Source: Siphonodentalium dalli (lineage: Eukaryota; Mollusca; Scaphopoda; Gadilida; Siphonodentaliidae). From it: DNA of 64,000 bases. This document shows positions 34,042 to 49,049 of the stretch, piece by piece; position 1 is the first letter of the stretch, and the number at the start of each line of letters is the position of its first letter. The stretch lies in the NCBI GenBank assembly GCA_032622095.1, contig CP136068.1, positions 60,348,025-60,412,024 of the forward strand, given 5' to 3'. The translations under genes and the position numbers were made by a program. The notes under the pieces were generated by a model. It ran no database searches. It was not told the origin of the DNA and saw only the letters and a list, made by a program, of their open reading frames with translations.

Positions 34042-36705
34042 GTGAAAAATGGTCGTTTTTCAGATTTCTGCTCTGAAACAAGTCCCGTGCTTATTATGCC
34101 CATGAAACAAATTGGAGACATAAAGCACGCGATACGACAGCTTATTTGGCGCCGGAGCCGTCCAATAAAATTACAAATTAACCCCTCTGATGCTATTTCT
34201 GCTTCTCGTTGTAGAACCGAAAATTACCATTTTCGACATATTTTTGGGCCCAATGGTGTCCCTTTAATGAATGTGAGACCATATTTGTTGGCGTCCGACA
34301 TCCTAGATGAACGACAAGGCAGATTTGTCGGGTTTGGGCACGACATGAGAGTAAAGCGTGACGTCAGATGGACCATACCCTAAAATGTGATGCAAAATCG
34401 GACCCGATTCGGGTCAAACTAAGTTGAATTGCCCCTGTTAGATGACAGGTTGACAAAAAAGCCTACCATGGAAGTTTGCAGAAATGGTTCGACTATCCAA
34501 CGCGCACAAATTTCGGCCAATAAATATATTCTTGTGACGGGACAATTTTGATTTTCTGTCGATATTTTTCGAAAATTGTGTAGGTGCGCCCAATGTGAAA
34601 CCTAAGTGCGCCCAATTCGCCTAGCGAATCGTATGGCATATTTTCTGGAAGTGGCATCTACAAGCTATCAGATCGACAACCTGTATGTACATCGTCATTG
34701 TTTACTTTGCCAATATTCAGCTAAAATGAAAAAAAATTGACATTCAAGTCAAAGTAATTTGTTTGCAAATTCAGCTATGGGTGGTGACAGAAAAGGGTTA
34801 ATAAAGTAAGAACACAGACATATTTCGAATAAAATTTATTTATTTTGACGTGGGTATATAAATGGACGCAATATAACATCATTTGGGCGACTTTCTTTAC
34901 CTTCCAGTGATCACTATAGGTTACAATACACCAAATACAAATTAGTAGAGTGATTTCCCCTGGGACCCCCAAGCTAGGATCAGCATAAAAAAAATTCTGG
35001 CAGCTGAATGGTCAATGATACATGGATGAAAAGTGCACGAAAAAATGCACAGATGTGTTTCCCGTCGAGAAACATCAAATATAACCACATGGTAAATGGT
35101 TATGGCTGTGCAAGTGGCGAATAATTTATGGGAGGTGTTTGTGTTTTTTTCGATGTCATTTTTTTCACAATTTTAAGGGTAGTGTGACGTTTGTCAAGCT
35201 CCAGTGTGATCTACCATGTTAACAAGTACTTTTTTGCACATTTCTGTGTGTCTAAAAGGACGTTCTTTAATTTCAAATACTCGTGCAGGGTCAAAGCTTT
35301 GCAACGAATATAGGCCAGCGGGATTTGTTAACACTGAGGCCTATGTAAATCATTTGGTGTATTGTAACCTATAGTGAAAAATGGTCGTTTTTCAGATTTC
35401 TGCTCTGAAACAAGTCCCGTGCTTATTATGCCCATGAAACAAATTGGAGACATAAAGCACGCGATACGACAGCTTATTTGGCGCCGGAGCCGTCCAATAA
35501 AATTACAAATTAACCCCTCTGATGCTATTTCTGCTTCTCGTTGTAGAACCGAAAATTACCATTTTCGACATATTTTTGGGCCCAATGGTGTCCCTTTAAT
35601 GAATGTGAGACCATATTTGTTGGCGTCCGACATCCTAGATGAACGACAAGGCAGATTTGTCGGGTTTGGGCACGACATGAGAGTAAAGCGTGACGTCAGA
35701 TGGACCATACCCTAAAATGTGATGCAAAATCGGACCCGATTCGGGTCAAACTAAGTTGAATTGCCCCTGTTAGATGACAGGTTGACAAAAAAGCCTACCA
35801 TGGAAGTTTGCAGAAATGGTTCGACTATCCAACGCGCACAAATTTCGGCCAATAAATATATTCTTGTGACGGGACAATTTTGATTTTCTGTCGATATTTT
35901 TCGAAAATTGTGTAGGTGCGCCCAATGTGAAACCTAAGTGCGCCCAATTCGCCTAGCGAATCGTATGGCATATTTTCTGGAAGTGGCATCTACAAGCTAT
36001 CAGATCGACAACCTGTATGTACATCGTCATTGTTTACTTTGCCAATATTCAGCTAAAATGAAAAAAAATTGACATTCAAGTCAAAGTAATTTGTTTGCAA
36101 ATTCAGCTATGGGTGGTGACAGAAAAGGGTTAATAAAGTAAGAACACAGACATATTTCGAATAAAATTTATTTATTTTGACGTGGGTATATAAATGGACG
36201 CAATATAACATCATTTGGGCGACTTTCTTTACCTTCCAGTGATCACTATAGGTTACAATACACCAAATACAAATTAGTAGAGTGATTTCCCCTGGGACCC
36301 CCAAGCTAGGATCAGCATAAAAAAAATTCTGGCAGCTGAATGGTCAATGATACATGGATGAAAAGTGCACGAAAAAATGCACAGATGTGTTTCCCGTCGA
36401 GAAACATCAAATATAACCACATGGTAAATGGTTATGGCTGTGCAAGTGGCGAATAATTTATGGGAGGTGTTTGTGTTTTTTTCGATGTCATTTTTTTCAC
36501 AATTTTAAGGGTAGTGTGACGTTTGTCAAGCTCCAGTGTGATCTACCATGTTAACAAGTACTTTTTTGCACATTTCTGTGTGTCTAAAAGGACGTTCTTT
36601 AATTTCAAATACTCGTGCAGGGTCAAAGCTTTGCAACGAATATAGGCCAGCGGGATTTGTTAACACTGAGGCCTATGTAAATCATTTGGTGTATTGTAAC
36701 CTATA
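34042..36705 (+). repeat. Run of two long monomers
   Basis: Consensus at the marker positions; completes the first clear short-short-short-long-long module (31410-36705). Confidence 0.95.
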
Positions 36706-39336
36706 GTGAAAAATGGTCGTTTTTCAGATTTCTGCTCTGAAACAAGTCCCGTGCTTATTATGCCCATGAAACAAATTGGAGACATAAAGCACGCGATACG
36801 ACAGCTTATTTGGCGCCGGAGCCGTCCAATAAAATTACAAATTAACCCCTCTGATGCTATTTCTGCTTCTCGTTGTAGAACCGAAAATTACCATTTTCGA
36901 CATATTTTTGGGCCCAATGGTGTCCCTTTAATGAATGTGAGACCATATTTGTTGGCGTCCGACATCCTAGATGAACGACAAGGCAGATTTGTCGGATTTG
37001 GGCACGACATGAGAGTAAAGCGTGACGTCAGATGGACCATACCCTAAAATGTGATGCAAAATCGGACCCGATTCGGGTCAAACTAAGTTGAATTGCCCCT
37101 GTTAGATGACAGGTTGACAAAAAAGCCTACCATGGAAGTTTGCAGAAATGGTTCGACTATCCAACGCGCACAAATTTCGGCCAATAAATATATTCTTGTG
37201 ACGGGACAATTTTGATTTTCTGTCGATATTTTTCGAAAATTGTGTAGGTGCGCCCAATGTGAAACCTAAGTGCGCCCAATTCGCCTAGCGAATCGTATGG
37301 CATATTTTCTGGAAGTGGCATCTACAAGCTATCAGATCGACAACCTGTATGTACATCGTCATTGTTTACTTTGCCAATATTCAGCTAAAATGAAAAAAAA
37401 TTGACATTCAAGTCAAAGTAATTTGTTTGCAAATTCAGCTATGGGTGGTGACAGAAAAGGGTTAATAAAGTAAGAACACAGACATATTTCGAATAAAATT
37501 TATTTATTTTGACGTGGGTATATAAATGGACGCAATATAACATCATTTGGGCGACTTTCTTTACCTTCCAGTGATCACTATAGTGAAAAATGGTCGTTTT
37601 TCAGATTTCTGCTCTGAAACAAGTCCCGTGCTTATTATGCCCATGAAACAAATTGGAGACATAAAGCACGCGATACGACAGCTTATTTGGCGCCGGAGCC
37701 GTCCAATAAAATTACAAATTAACCCCTCTGATGCTATTTCTGCTTCTCGTTGTAGAACCGAAAATTACCATTTTCGACATATTTTTGGGCCCAATGGTGT
37801 CCCTTTAATGAATGTGAGACCATATTTGTTGGCGTCCGACATCCTAGATGAACGACAAGGCAGATTTGTCGGATTTGGGCACGACATGAGAGTAAAGCGT
37901 GACGTCAGATGGACCATACCCTAAAATGTGATGCAAAATCGGACCCGATTCGGGTCAAACTAAGTTGAATTGCCCCTGTTAGATGACAGGTTGACAAAAA
38001 AGCCTACCATGGAAGTTTGCAGAAATGGTTCGACTATCCAACGCGCACAAATTTCGGCCAATAAATATATTCTTGTGACGGGACAATTTTGATTTTCTGT
38101 CGATATTTTTCGAAAATTGTGTAGGTGCGCCCAATGTGAAACCTAAGTGCGCCCAATTCGCCTAGCGAATCGTATGGCATATTTTCTGGAAGTGGCATCT
38201 ACAAGCTATCAGATCGACAACCTGTATGTACATCGTCATTGTTTACTTTGCCAATATTCAGCTAAAATGAAAAAAAATTGACATTCAAGTCAAAGTAATT
38301 TGTTTGCAAATTCAGCTATGGGTGGTGACAGAAAAGGGTTAATAAAGTAAGAACACAGACATATTTCGAATAAAATTTATTTATTTTGACGTGGGTATAT
38401 AAACGGACGCAATATAACATCATTTGGGCGACTTTCTTTACCTTCCAGTGATCACTATAGTGAAAAATGGTCGTTTTTCAGATTTCTGCTCTGAAACAAG
38501 TCCCGTGCTTATTATGCCCATGAAACAAATTGGAGACATAAAGCACGCGATACGACAGCTTATTTGGCGCCGGAGCCGTCCAATAAAATTACAAATTAAC
38601 CCCTCTGATGCTATTTCTGCTTCTCGTTGTAGAACCGAAAATTACCATTTTCGACATATTTTTGGGCCCAATGGTGTCCCTTTAATGAATGTGAGACCAT
38701 ATTTGTTGGCGTCCGACATCCTAGATGAACGACAAGGCAGATTTGTCGGGTTTGGGCACGACATGAGAGTAAAGCGTGACGTCAGATGGACCATACCCTA
38801 AAATGTGATGCAAAATCGGACCCGATTCGGGTCAAACTAAGTTGAATTGCCCCTGTTAGATGACAGGTTGACAAAAAAGCCTACCATGGAAGTTTGCAGA
38901 AATGGTTCGACTATCCAACGCGCACAAATTTCGGCCAATAAATATATTCTTGTGACGGGACAATTTTGATTTTCTGTCGATATTTTTCGAAAATTGTGTA
39001 GGTGCGCCCAATGTGAAACCTAAGTGCGCCCAATTCGCCTAGCGAATCGTATGGCATATTTTCTGGAAGTGGCATCTACAAGCTATCAGATCGACAACCT
39101 GTATGTACATCGTCATTGTTTACTTTGCCAATATTCAGCTAAAATGAAAAAAAATTGACATTCAAGTCAAAGTAATTTGTTTGCAAATTCAGCTATGGGT
39201 GGTGACAGAAAAGGGTTAATAAAGTAAGAACACAGACATATTTCGAATAAAATTTATTTATTTTGACGTGGGTATATAAATGGACGCAATATAACATCAT
39301 TTGGGCGACTTTCTTTACCTTCCAGTGATCACTATA
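36706..39336 (+). repeat. Run of three short monomers
   Basis: The first two carry the GGA marker (offset 290) but not the CAT marker. The second has a private T-to-C at 38404 inside the sequence just after the TATA box (TATATAAACGG). Confidence 0.95.
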
Positions 39337-42000
39337 GTGAAAAATGGTCGTTTTTCAGATTTCTGCTCTGAAACAAGTCCCGTGCTTATTATGCCCATGA
39401 AACAAATTGGAGACATAAAGCACGCGATACGACAGCTTATTTGGCGCCGGAGCCGTCCAATAAAATTACAAATTAACCCCTCTGATGCTATTTCTGCTTC
39501 TCGTTGTAGAACCGAAAATTACCATTTTCGACATATTTTTGGGCCCAATGGTGTCCCTTTAATGAATGTGAGACCATATTTGTTGGCGTCCGACATCCTA
39601 GATGAACGACAAGGCAGATTTGTCGGGTTTGGGCACGACATGAGAGTAAAGCGTGACGTCAGATGGACCATACCCTAAAATGTGATGCAAAATCGGACCC
39701 GATTCGGGTCAAACTAAGTTGAATTGCCCCTGTTAGATGACAGGTTGACAAAAAAGCCTACCATGGAAGTTTGCAGAAATGGTTCGACTATCCAACGCGC
39801 ACAAATTTCGGCCAATAAATATATTCTTGTGACGGGACAATTTTGATTTTCTGTCGATATTTTTCGAAAATTGTGTAGGTGCGCCCAATGTGAAACCTAA
39901 GTGCGCCCAATTCGCCTAGCGAATCGTATGGCATATTTTCTGGAAGTGGCATCTACAAGCTATCAGATCGACAACCTGTATGTACATCGTCATTGTTTAC
40001 TTTGCCAATATTCAGCTAAAATGAAAAAAAATTGACATTCAAGTCAAAGTAATTTGTTTGCAAATTCAGCTATGGGTGGTGACAGAAAAGGGTTAATAAA
40101 GTAAGAACACAGACATATTTCGAATAAAATTTATTTATTTTGACGTGGGTATATAAATGGACGCAATATAACATCATTTGGGCGACTTTCTTTACCTTCC
40201 AGTGATCACTATAGGTTACAATACACCAAATACAAATTAGTAGAGTGATTTCCCCTGGGACCCCCAAGCTAGGATCAGCATAAAAAAAATTCTGGCAGCT
40301 GAATGGTCAATGATACATGGATGAAAAGTGCACGAAAAAATGCACAGATGTGTTTCCCGTCGAGAAACATCAAATATAACCACATGGTAAATGGTTATGG
40401 CTGTGCAAGTGGCGAATAATTTATGGGAGGTGTTTGTGTTTTTTTCGATGTCATTTTTTTCACAATTTTAAGGGTAGTGTGACGTTTGTCAAGCTCCAGT
40501 GTGATCTACCATGTTAACAAGTACTTTTTTGCACATTTCTGTGTGTCTAAAAGGACGTTCTTTAATTTCAAATACTCGTGCAGGGTCAAAGCTTTGCAAC
40601 GAATATAGGCCAGCGGGATTTGTTAACACTGAGGCCTATGTAAATCATTTGGTGTATTGTAACCTATAGTGAAAAATGGTCGTTTTTCAGATTTCTGCTC
40701 TGAAACAAGTCCCGTGCTTATTATGCCCATGAAACAAATTGGAGACATAAAGCACGCGATACGACAGCTTATTTGGCGCCGGAGCCGTCCAATAAAATTA
40801 CAAATTAACCCCTCTGATGCTATTTCTGCTTCTCGTTGTAGAACCGAAAATTACCATTTTCGACATATTTTTGGGCCCAATGGTGTCCCTTTAATGAATG
40901 TGAGACCATATTTGTTGGCGTCCGACATCCTAGATGAACGACAAGGCAGATTTGTCGGGTTTGGGCACGACATGAGAGTAAAGCGTGACGTCAGATGGAC
41001 CATACCCTAAAATGTGATGCAAAATCGGACCCGATTCGGGTCAAACTAAGTTGAATTGCCCCTGTTAGATGACAGGTTGACAAAAAAGCCTACCATGGAA
41101 GTTTGCAGAAATGGTTCGACTATCCAACGCGCACAAATTTCGGCCAATAAATATATTCTTGTGACGGGACAATTTTGATTTTCTGTCGATATTTTTCGAA
41201 AATTGTGTAGGTGCGCCCAATGTGAAACCTAAGTGCGCCCAATTCGCCTAGCGAATCGTATGGCATATTTTCTGGAAGTGGCATCTACAAGCTATCAGAT
41301 CGACAACCTGTATGTACATCGTCATTGTTTACTTTGCCAATATTCAGCTAAAATGAAAAAAAATTGACATTCAAGTCAAAGTAATTTGTTTGCAAATTCA
41401 GCTATGGGTGGTGACAGAAAAGGGTTAATAAAGTAAGAACACAGACATATTTCGAATAAAATTTATTTATTTTGACGTGGGTATATAAATGGACGCAATA
41501 TAACATCATTTGGGCGACTTTCTTTACCTTCCAGTGATCACTATAGGTTACAATACACCAAATACAAATTAGTAGAGTGATTTCCCCTGGGACCCCCAAG
41601 CTAGGATCAGCATAAAAAAAATTCTGGCAGCTGAATGGTCAATGATACATGGATGAAAAGTGCACGAAAAAATGCACAGATGTGTTTCCCGTCGAGAAAC
41701 ATCAAATATAACCACATGGTAAATGGTTATGGCTGTGCAAGTGGCGAATAATTTATGGGAGGTGTTTGTGTTTTTTTCGATGTCATTTTTTTCACAATTT
41801 TAAGGGTAGTGTGACGTTTGTCAAGCTCCAGTGTGATCTACCATGTTAACAAGTACTTTTTTGCACATTTCTGTGTGTCTAAAAGGACGTTCTTTAATTT
41901 CAAATACTCGTGCAGGGTCAAAGCTTTGCAACGAATATAGGCCAGCGGGATTTGTTAACACTGAGGCCTATGTAAATCATTTGGTGTATTGTAACCTATA
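39337..42000 (+). repeat. Run of two long monomers
   Basis: Consensus at the marker positions; ends the second short-short-short-long-long module (36706-42000), which is 5295 bp like the first minus its extra T. Confidence 0.95.
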
Positions 42001-43754
42001 GTGAAAAATGGTCGTTTTTCAGATTTCTGCTCTGAAACAAGTCCCGTGCTTATTATGCCCATGAAACAAATTGGAGACATAAAGCACGCGATACGACAGC
42101 TTATTTGGCGCCGGAGCCGTCCAATAAAATTACAAATTAACCCCTCTGATGCTATTTCTGCTTCTCGTTGTAGAACCGAAAATTACCATTTTCGACATAT
42201 TTTTGGGCCCAATGGTGTCCCTTTAATGAATGTGAGACCATATTTGTTGGCGTCCGACATCCTAGATGAACGACAAGGCAGATTTGTCGGATTTGGGCAC
42301 GACATGAGAGTAAAGCGTGACGTCAGATGGACCATACCCTAAAATGTGATGCAAAATCGGACCCGATTCGGGTCAAACTAAGTTGAATTGCCCCTGTTAG
42401 ATGACAGGTTGACAAAAAAGCCTACCATGGAAGTTTGCAGAAATGGTTCGACTATCCAACGCGCACAAATTTCGGCCAATAAATATATTCTTGTGACGGG
42501 ACAATTTTGATTTTCTGTCGATATTTTTCGAAAATTGTGTAGGTGCGCCCAATGTGAAACCTAAGTGCGCCCAATTCGCCTAGCGAATCGTATGGCATAT
42601 TTTCTGGAAGTGGCATCTACAAGCTATCAGATCGACAACCTGTATGTACATCGTCATTGTTTACTTTGCCAATATTCAGCTAAAATGAAAAAAAATTGAC
42701 ATTCAAGTCAAAGTAATTTGTTTGCAAATTCAGCTATGGGTGGTGACAGAAAAGGGTTAATAAAGTAAGAACACAGACATATTTCGAATAAAATTTATTT
42801 ATTTTGACGTGGGTATATAAATGGACGCAATATAACATCATTTGGGCGACTTTCTTTACCTTCCAGTGATCACTATAGTGAAAAATGGTCGTTTTTCAGA
42901 TTTCTGCTCTGAAACAAGTCCCGTGCTTATTATGCCCATGAAACAAATTGGAGACATAAAGCACGCGATACGACAGCTTATTTGGCGCCGGAGCCGTCCA
43001 ATAAAATTACAAATTAACCCCTCTGATGCTATTTCTGCTTCTCGTTGTAGAACCGAAAATTACCATTTTCGACATATTTTTGGGCCCAATGGTGTCCCTT
43101 TAATGAATGTGAGACCATATTTGTTGGCGTCCGACATCCTAGATGAACGACAAGGCAGATTTGTCGGATTTGGGCACGACATGAGAGTAAAGCGTGACGT
43201 CAGATGGACCATACCCTAAAATGTGATGCAAAATCGGACCCGATTCGGGTCAAACTAAGTTGAATTGCCCCTGTTAGATGACAGGTTGACAAAAAAGCCT
43301 ACCATGGAAGTTTGCAGAAATGGTTCGACTATCCAACGCGCACAAATTTCGGCCAATAAATATATTCTTGTGACGGGACAATTTTGATTTTCTGTCGATA
43401 TTTTTCGAAAATTGTGTAGGTGCGCCCAATGTGAAACCTAAGTGCGCCCAATTCGCCTAGCGAATCGTATGGCATATTTTCTGGAAGTGGCATCTACAAG
43501 CTATCAGATCGACAACCTGTATGTACATCGTCATTGTTTACTTTGCCAATATTCAGCTAAAATGAAAAAAAATTGACATTCAAGTCAAAGTAATTTGTTT
43601 GCAAATTCAGCTATGGGTGGTGACAGAAAAGGGTTAATAAAGTAAGAACACAGACATATTTCGAATAAAATTTATTTATTTTGACGTGGGTATATAAATG
43701 GACGCAATATAACATCATTTGGGCGACTTTCTTTACCTTCCAGTGATCACTATA
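42001..43754 (+). repeat. Run of two short monomers
   Basis: Both carry the GGA marker. This matches the first two monomers of the 36706 module, with the third short one absent. Confidence 0.95.
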
Positions 43755-45086
43755 GTGAAAAATGGTCGTTTTTCAGATTTCTGCTCTGAAACAAGTCCCG
43801 TGCTTATTATGCCCATGAAACAAATTGGAGACATAAAGCACGCGATACGACAGCTTATTTGGCGCCGGAGCCGTCCAATAAAATTACAAATTAACCCCTC
43901 TGATGCTATTTCTGCTTCTCGTTGTAGAACCGAAAATTACCATTTTCGACATATTTTTGGGCCCAATGGTGTCCCTTTAATGAATGTGAGACCATATTTG
44001 TTGGCGTCCGACATCCTAGATGAACGACAAGGCAGATTTGTCGGGTTTGGGCACGACATGAGAGTAAAGCGTGACGTCAGATGGACCATACCCTAAAATG
44101 TGATGCAAAATCGGACCCGATTCGGGTCAAACTAAGTTGAATTGCCCCTGTTAGATGACAGGTTGACAAAAAAGCCTACCATGGAAGTTTGCAGAAATGG
44201 TTCGACTATCCAACGCGCACAAATTTCGGCCAATAAATATATTCTTGTGACGGGACAATTTTGATTTTCTGTCGATATTTTTCGAAAATTGTGTAGGTGC
44301 GCCCAATGTGAAACCTAAGTGCGCCCAATTCGCCTAGCGAATCGTATGGCATATTTTCTGGAAGTGGCATCTACAAGCTATCAGATCGACAACCTGTATG
44401 TACATCGTCATTGTTTACTTTGCCAATATTCAGCTAAAATGAAAAAAAATTGACATTCAAGTCAAAGTAATTTGTTTGCAAATTCAGCTATGGGTGGTGA
44501 CAGAAAAGGGTTAATAAAGTAAGAACACAGACATATTTCGAATAAAATTTATTTATTTTGACGTGGGTATATAAATGGACGCAATATAACATCATTTGGG
44601 CGACTTTCTTTACCTTCCAGTGATCACTATAGGTTACAATACACCAAATACAAATTAGTAGAGTGATTTCCCCTGGGACCCCCAAGCTAGGATCAGCATA
44701 AAAAAAATTCTGGCAGCTGAATGGTCAATGATACATGGATGAAAAGTGCACGAAAAAATGCACAGATGTGTTTCCCGTCGAGAAACATCAAATATAACCA
44801 CATGGTAAATGGTTATGGCTGTGCAAGTGGCGAATAATTTATGGGAGGTGTTTGTGTTTTTTTCGATGTCATTTTTTTCACAATTTTAAGGGTAGTGTGA
44901 CGTTTGTCAAGCTCCAGTGTGATCTACCATGTTAACAAGTACTTTTTTGCACATTTCTGTGTGTCTAAAAGGACGTTCTTTAATTTCAAATACTCGTGCA
45001 GGGTCAAAGCTTTGCAACGAATATAGGCCAGCGGGATTTGTTAACACTGAGGCCTATGTAAATCATTTGGTGTATTGTAACCTATA
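43755..45086 (+). repeat. Single long monomer
   Basis: Consensus at the GGG/GGA position. Confidence 0.95.
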
Positions 45087-45963
45087 GTGAAAAATGGTCG
45101 TTTTTCAGATTTCTGCTCTGAAACAAGTCCCGTGCTTATTATGCCCATGAAACAAATTGGAGACATAAAGCACGCGATACGACAGCTTATTTGGCGCCGG
45201 AGCCGTCCAATAAAATTACAAATTAACCCCTCTGATGCTATTTCTGCTTCTCGTTGTAGAACCGAAAATTACCATTTTCGACATATTTTTGGGCCCAATG
45301 GTGTCCCTTTAATGAATGTGAGACCATATTTGTTGGCGTCCGACATCCTAGATGAACGACAAGGCAGATTTGTCGGATTTGGGCACGACATGAGAGTAAA
45401 GCGTGACGTCAGATGGACCATACCCTAAAATGTGATGCAAAATCGGACCCGATTCGGGTCAAACTAAGTTGAATTGCCCCTGTTAGATGACAGGTTGACA
45501 AAAAAGCCTACCATGGAAGTTTGCAGAAATGGTTCGACTATCCAACGCGCACAAATTTCGGCCAATAAATATATTCTTGTGACGGGACAATTTTGATTTT
45601 CTGTCGATATTTTTCGAAAATTGTGTAGGTGCGCCCAATGTGAAACCTAAGTGCGCCCAATTCGCCTAGCGAATCGTATGGCATATTTTCTGGAAGTGGC
45701 ATCTACAAGCTATCAGATCGACAACCTGTATGTACATCGTCATTGTTTACTTTGCCAATATTCAGCTAAAATGAAAAAAAATTGACATTCAAGTCAAAGT
45801 AATTTGTTTGCAAATTCAGCTATGGGTGGTGACAGAAAAGGGTTAATAAAGTAAGAACACAGACATATTTCGAATAAAATTTATTTATTTTGACGTGGGT
45901 ATATAAATGGACGCAATATAACATCATTTGGGCGACTTTCTTTACCTTCCAGTGATCACTATA
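45087..45963 (+). repeat. Single short monomer
   Basis: Carries the GGA marker; empty site at 45957-45966. Confidence 0.95.
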
Positions 45964-47295
45964 GTGAAAAATGGTCGTTTTTCAGATTTCTGCTCTGAAA
46001 CAAGTCCCGTGCTTATTATGCCCATGAAACAAATTGGAGACATAAAGCACGCGATACGACAGCTTATTTGGCGCCGGAGCCGTCCAATAAAATTACAAAT
46101 TAACCCCTCTGATGCTATTTCTGCTTCTCGTTGTAGAACCGAAAATTACCATTTTCGACATATTTTTGGGCCCAATGGTGTCCCTTTAATGAATGTGAGA
46201 CCATATTTGTTGGCGTCCGACATCCTAGATGAACGACAAGGCAGATTTGTCGGATTTGGGCACGACATGAGAGTAAAGCGTGACGTCAGATGGACCATAC
46301 CCTAAAATGTGATGCAAAATCGGACCCGATTCGGGTCAAACTAAGTTGAATTGCCCCTGTTAGATGACAGGTTGACAAAAAAGCCTACCATGGAAGTTTG
46401 CAGAAATGGTTCGACTATCCAACGCGCACAAATTTCGGCCAATAAATATATTCTTGTGACGGGACAATTTTGATTTTCTGTCGATATTTTTCGAAAATTG
46501 TGTAGGTGCGCCCAATGTGAAACCTAAGTGCGCCCAATTCGCCTAGCGAATCGTATGGCATATTTTCTGGAAGTGGCATCTACAAGCTATCAGATCGACA
46601 ACCTGTATGTACATCGTCATTGTTTACTTTGCCAATATTCAGCTAAAATGAAAAAAAATTGACATTCAAGTCAAAGTAATTTGTTTGCAAATTCAGCTAT
46701 GGGTGGTGACAGAAAAGGGTTAATAAAGTAAGAACACAGACATATTTCGAATAAAATTTATTTATTTTGACGTGGGTATATAAATGGACGCAATATAACA
46801 TCATTTGGGCGACTTTCTTTACCTTCCAGTGATCACTATAGGTTACAATACACCAAATACAAATTAGTAGAGTGATTTCCCCTGGGACCCCCAAGCTAGG
46901 ATCAGCATAAAAAAAATTCTGGCAGCTGAATGGTCAATGATACATGGATGAAAAGTGCACGAAAAAATGCACAGATGTGTTTCCCGTCGAGAAACATCAA
47001 ATATAACCACATGGTAAATGGTTATGGCTGTGCAAGTGGCGAATAATTTATGGGAGGTGTTTGTGTTTTTTTCGATGTCATTTTTTTCACAATTTTAAGG
47101 GTAGTGTGACGTTTGTCAAGCTCCAGTGTGATCTACCATGTTAACAAGTACTTTTTTGCACATTTCTGTGTGTCTAAAAGGACGTTCTTTAATTTCAAAT
47201 ACTCGTGCAGGGTCAAAGCTTTGCAACGAATATAGGCCAGCGGGATTTGTTAACACTGAGGCCTATGTAAATCATTTGGTGTATTGTAACCTATA
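45964..47295 (+). repeat. Single long monomer with the short-class marker
   Basis: The only long monomer with the GGA change that otherwise occurs only in short ones. It looks like an exchange product joining a short-type body to a cassette. Confidence 0.9.
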
Positions 47296-49049
47296 GTGAA
47301 AAATGGTCGTTTTTCAGATTTCTGCTCTGAAACAAGTCCCGTGCTTATTATGCCCATGAAACAAATTGGAGACATAAAGCACGCGATACGACAGCTTATT
47401 TGGCGCCGGAGCCGTCCAATAAAATTACAAATTAACCCCTCTGATGCTATTTCTGCTTCTCGTTGTAGAACCGAAAATTACCATTTTCGACATATTTTTG
47501 GGCCCAATGGTGTCCCTTTAATGAATGTGAGACCATATTTGTTGGCGTCCGACATCCTAGATGAACGACAAGGCAGATTTGTCGGGTTTGGGCACGACAT
47601 GAGAGTAAAGCGTGACGTCAGATGGACCATACCCTAAAATGTGATGCAAAATCGGACCCGATTCGGGTCAAACTAAGTTGAATTGCCCCTGTTAGATGAC
47701 AGGTTGACAAAAAAGCCTACCATGGAAGTTTGCAGAAATGGTTCGACTATCCAACGCGCACAAATTTCGGCCAATAAATATATTCTTGTGACGGGACAAT
47801 TTTGATTTTCTGTCGATATTTTTCGAAAATTGTGTAGGTGCGCCCAATGTGAAACCTAAGTGCGCCCAATTCGCCTAGCGAATCGTATGGCATATTTTCT
47901 GGAAGTGGCATCTACAAGCTATCAGATCGACAACCTGTATGTACATCGTCATTGTTTACTTTGCCAATATTCAGCTAAAATGAAAAAAAATTGACATTCA
48001 AGTCAAAGTAATTTGTTTGCAAATTCAGCTATGGGTGGTGACAGAAAAGGGTTAATAAAGTAAGAACACAGACATATTTCGAATAAAATTTATTTATTTT
48101 GACGTGGGTATATAAATGGACGCAATATAACATCATTTGGGCGACTTTCTTTACCTTCCAGTGATCACTATAGTGAAAAATGGTCGTTTTTCAGATTTCT
48201 GCTCTGAAACAAGTCCCGTGCTTATTATGCCCATGAAACAAATTGGAGACATAAAGCACGCGATACGACAGCTTATTTGGCGCCGGAGCCGTCCAATAAA
48301 ATTACAAATTAACCCCTCTGATGCTATTTCTGCTTCTCGTTGTAGAACCGAAAATTACCATTTTCGACATATTTTTGGGCCCAATGGTGTCCCTTTAATG
48401 AATGTGAGACCATATTTGTTGGCGTCCGACATCCTAGATGAACGACAAGGCAGATTTGTCGGATTTGGGCACGACATGAGAGTAAAGCGTGACGTCAGAT
48501 GGACCATACCCTAAAATGTGATGCAAAATCGGACCCGATTCGGGTCAAACTAAGTTGAATTGCCCCTGTTAGATGACAGGTTGACAAAAAAGCCTACCAT
48601 GGAAGTTTGCAGAAATGGTTCGACTATCCAACGCGCACAAATTTCGGCCAATAAATATATTCTTGTGACGGGACAATTTTGATTTTCTGTCGATATTTTT
48701 CGAAAATTGTGTAGGTGCGCCCAATGTGAAACCTAAGTGCGCCCAATTCGCCTAGCGAATCGTATGGCATATTTTCTGGAAGTGGCATCTACAAGCTATC
48801 AGATCGACAACCTGTATGTACATCGTCATTGTTTACTTTGCCAATATTCAGCTAAAATGAAAAAAAATTGACATTCAAGTCAAAGTAATTTGTTTGCAAA
48901 TTCAGCTATGGGTGGTGACAGAAAAGGGTTAATAAAGTAAGAACACAGACATATTTCGAATAAAATTTATTTATTTTGACGTGGGTATATAAATGGACGC
49001 AATATAACATCATTTGGGCGACTTTCTTTACCTTCCAGTGATCACTATA
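47296..49049 (+). repeat. Run of two short monomers
   Basis: The second (48173) is the last in the window with the GGA marker. Confidence 0.95.
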
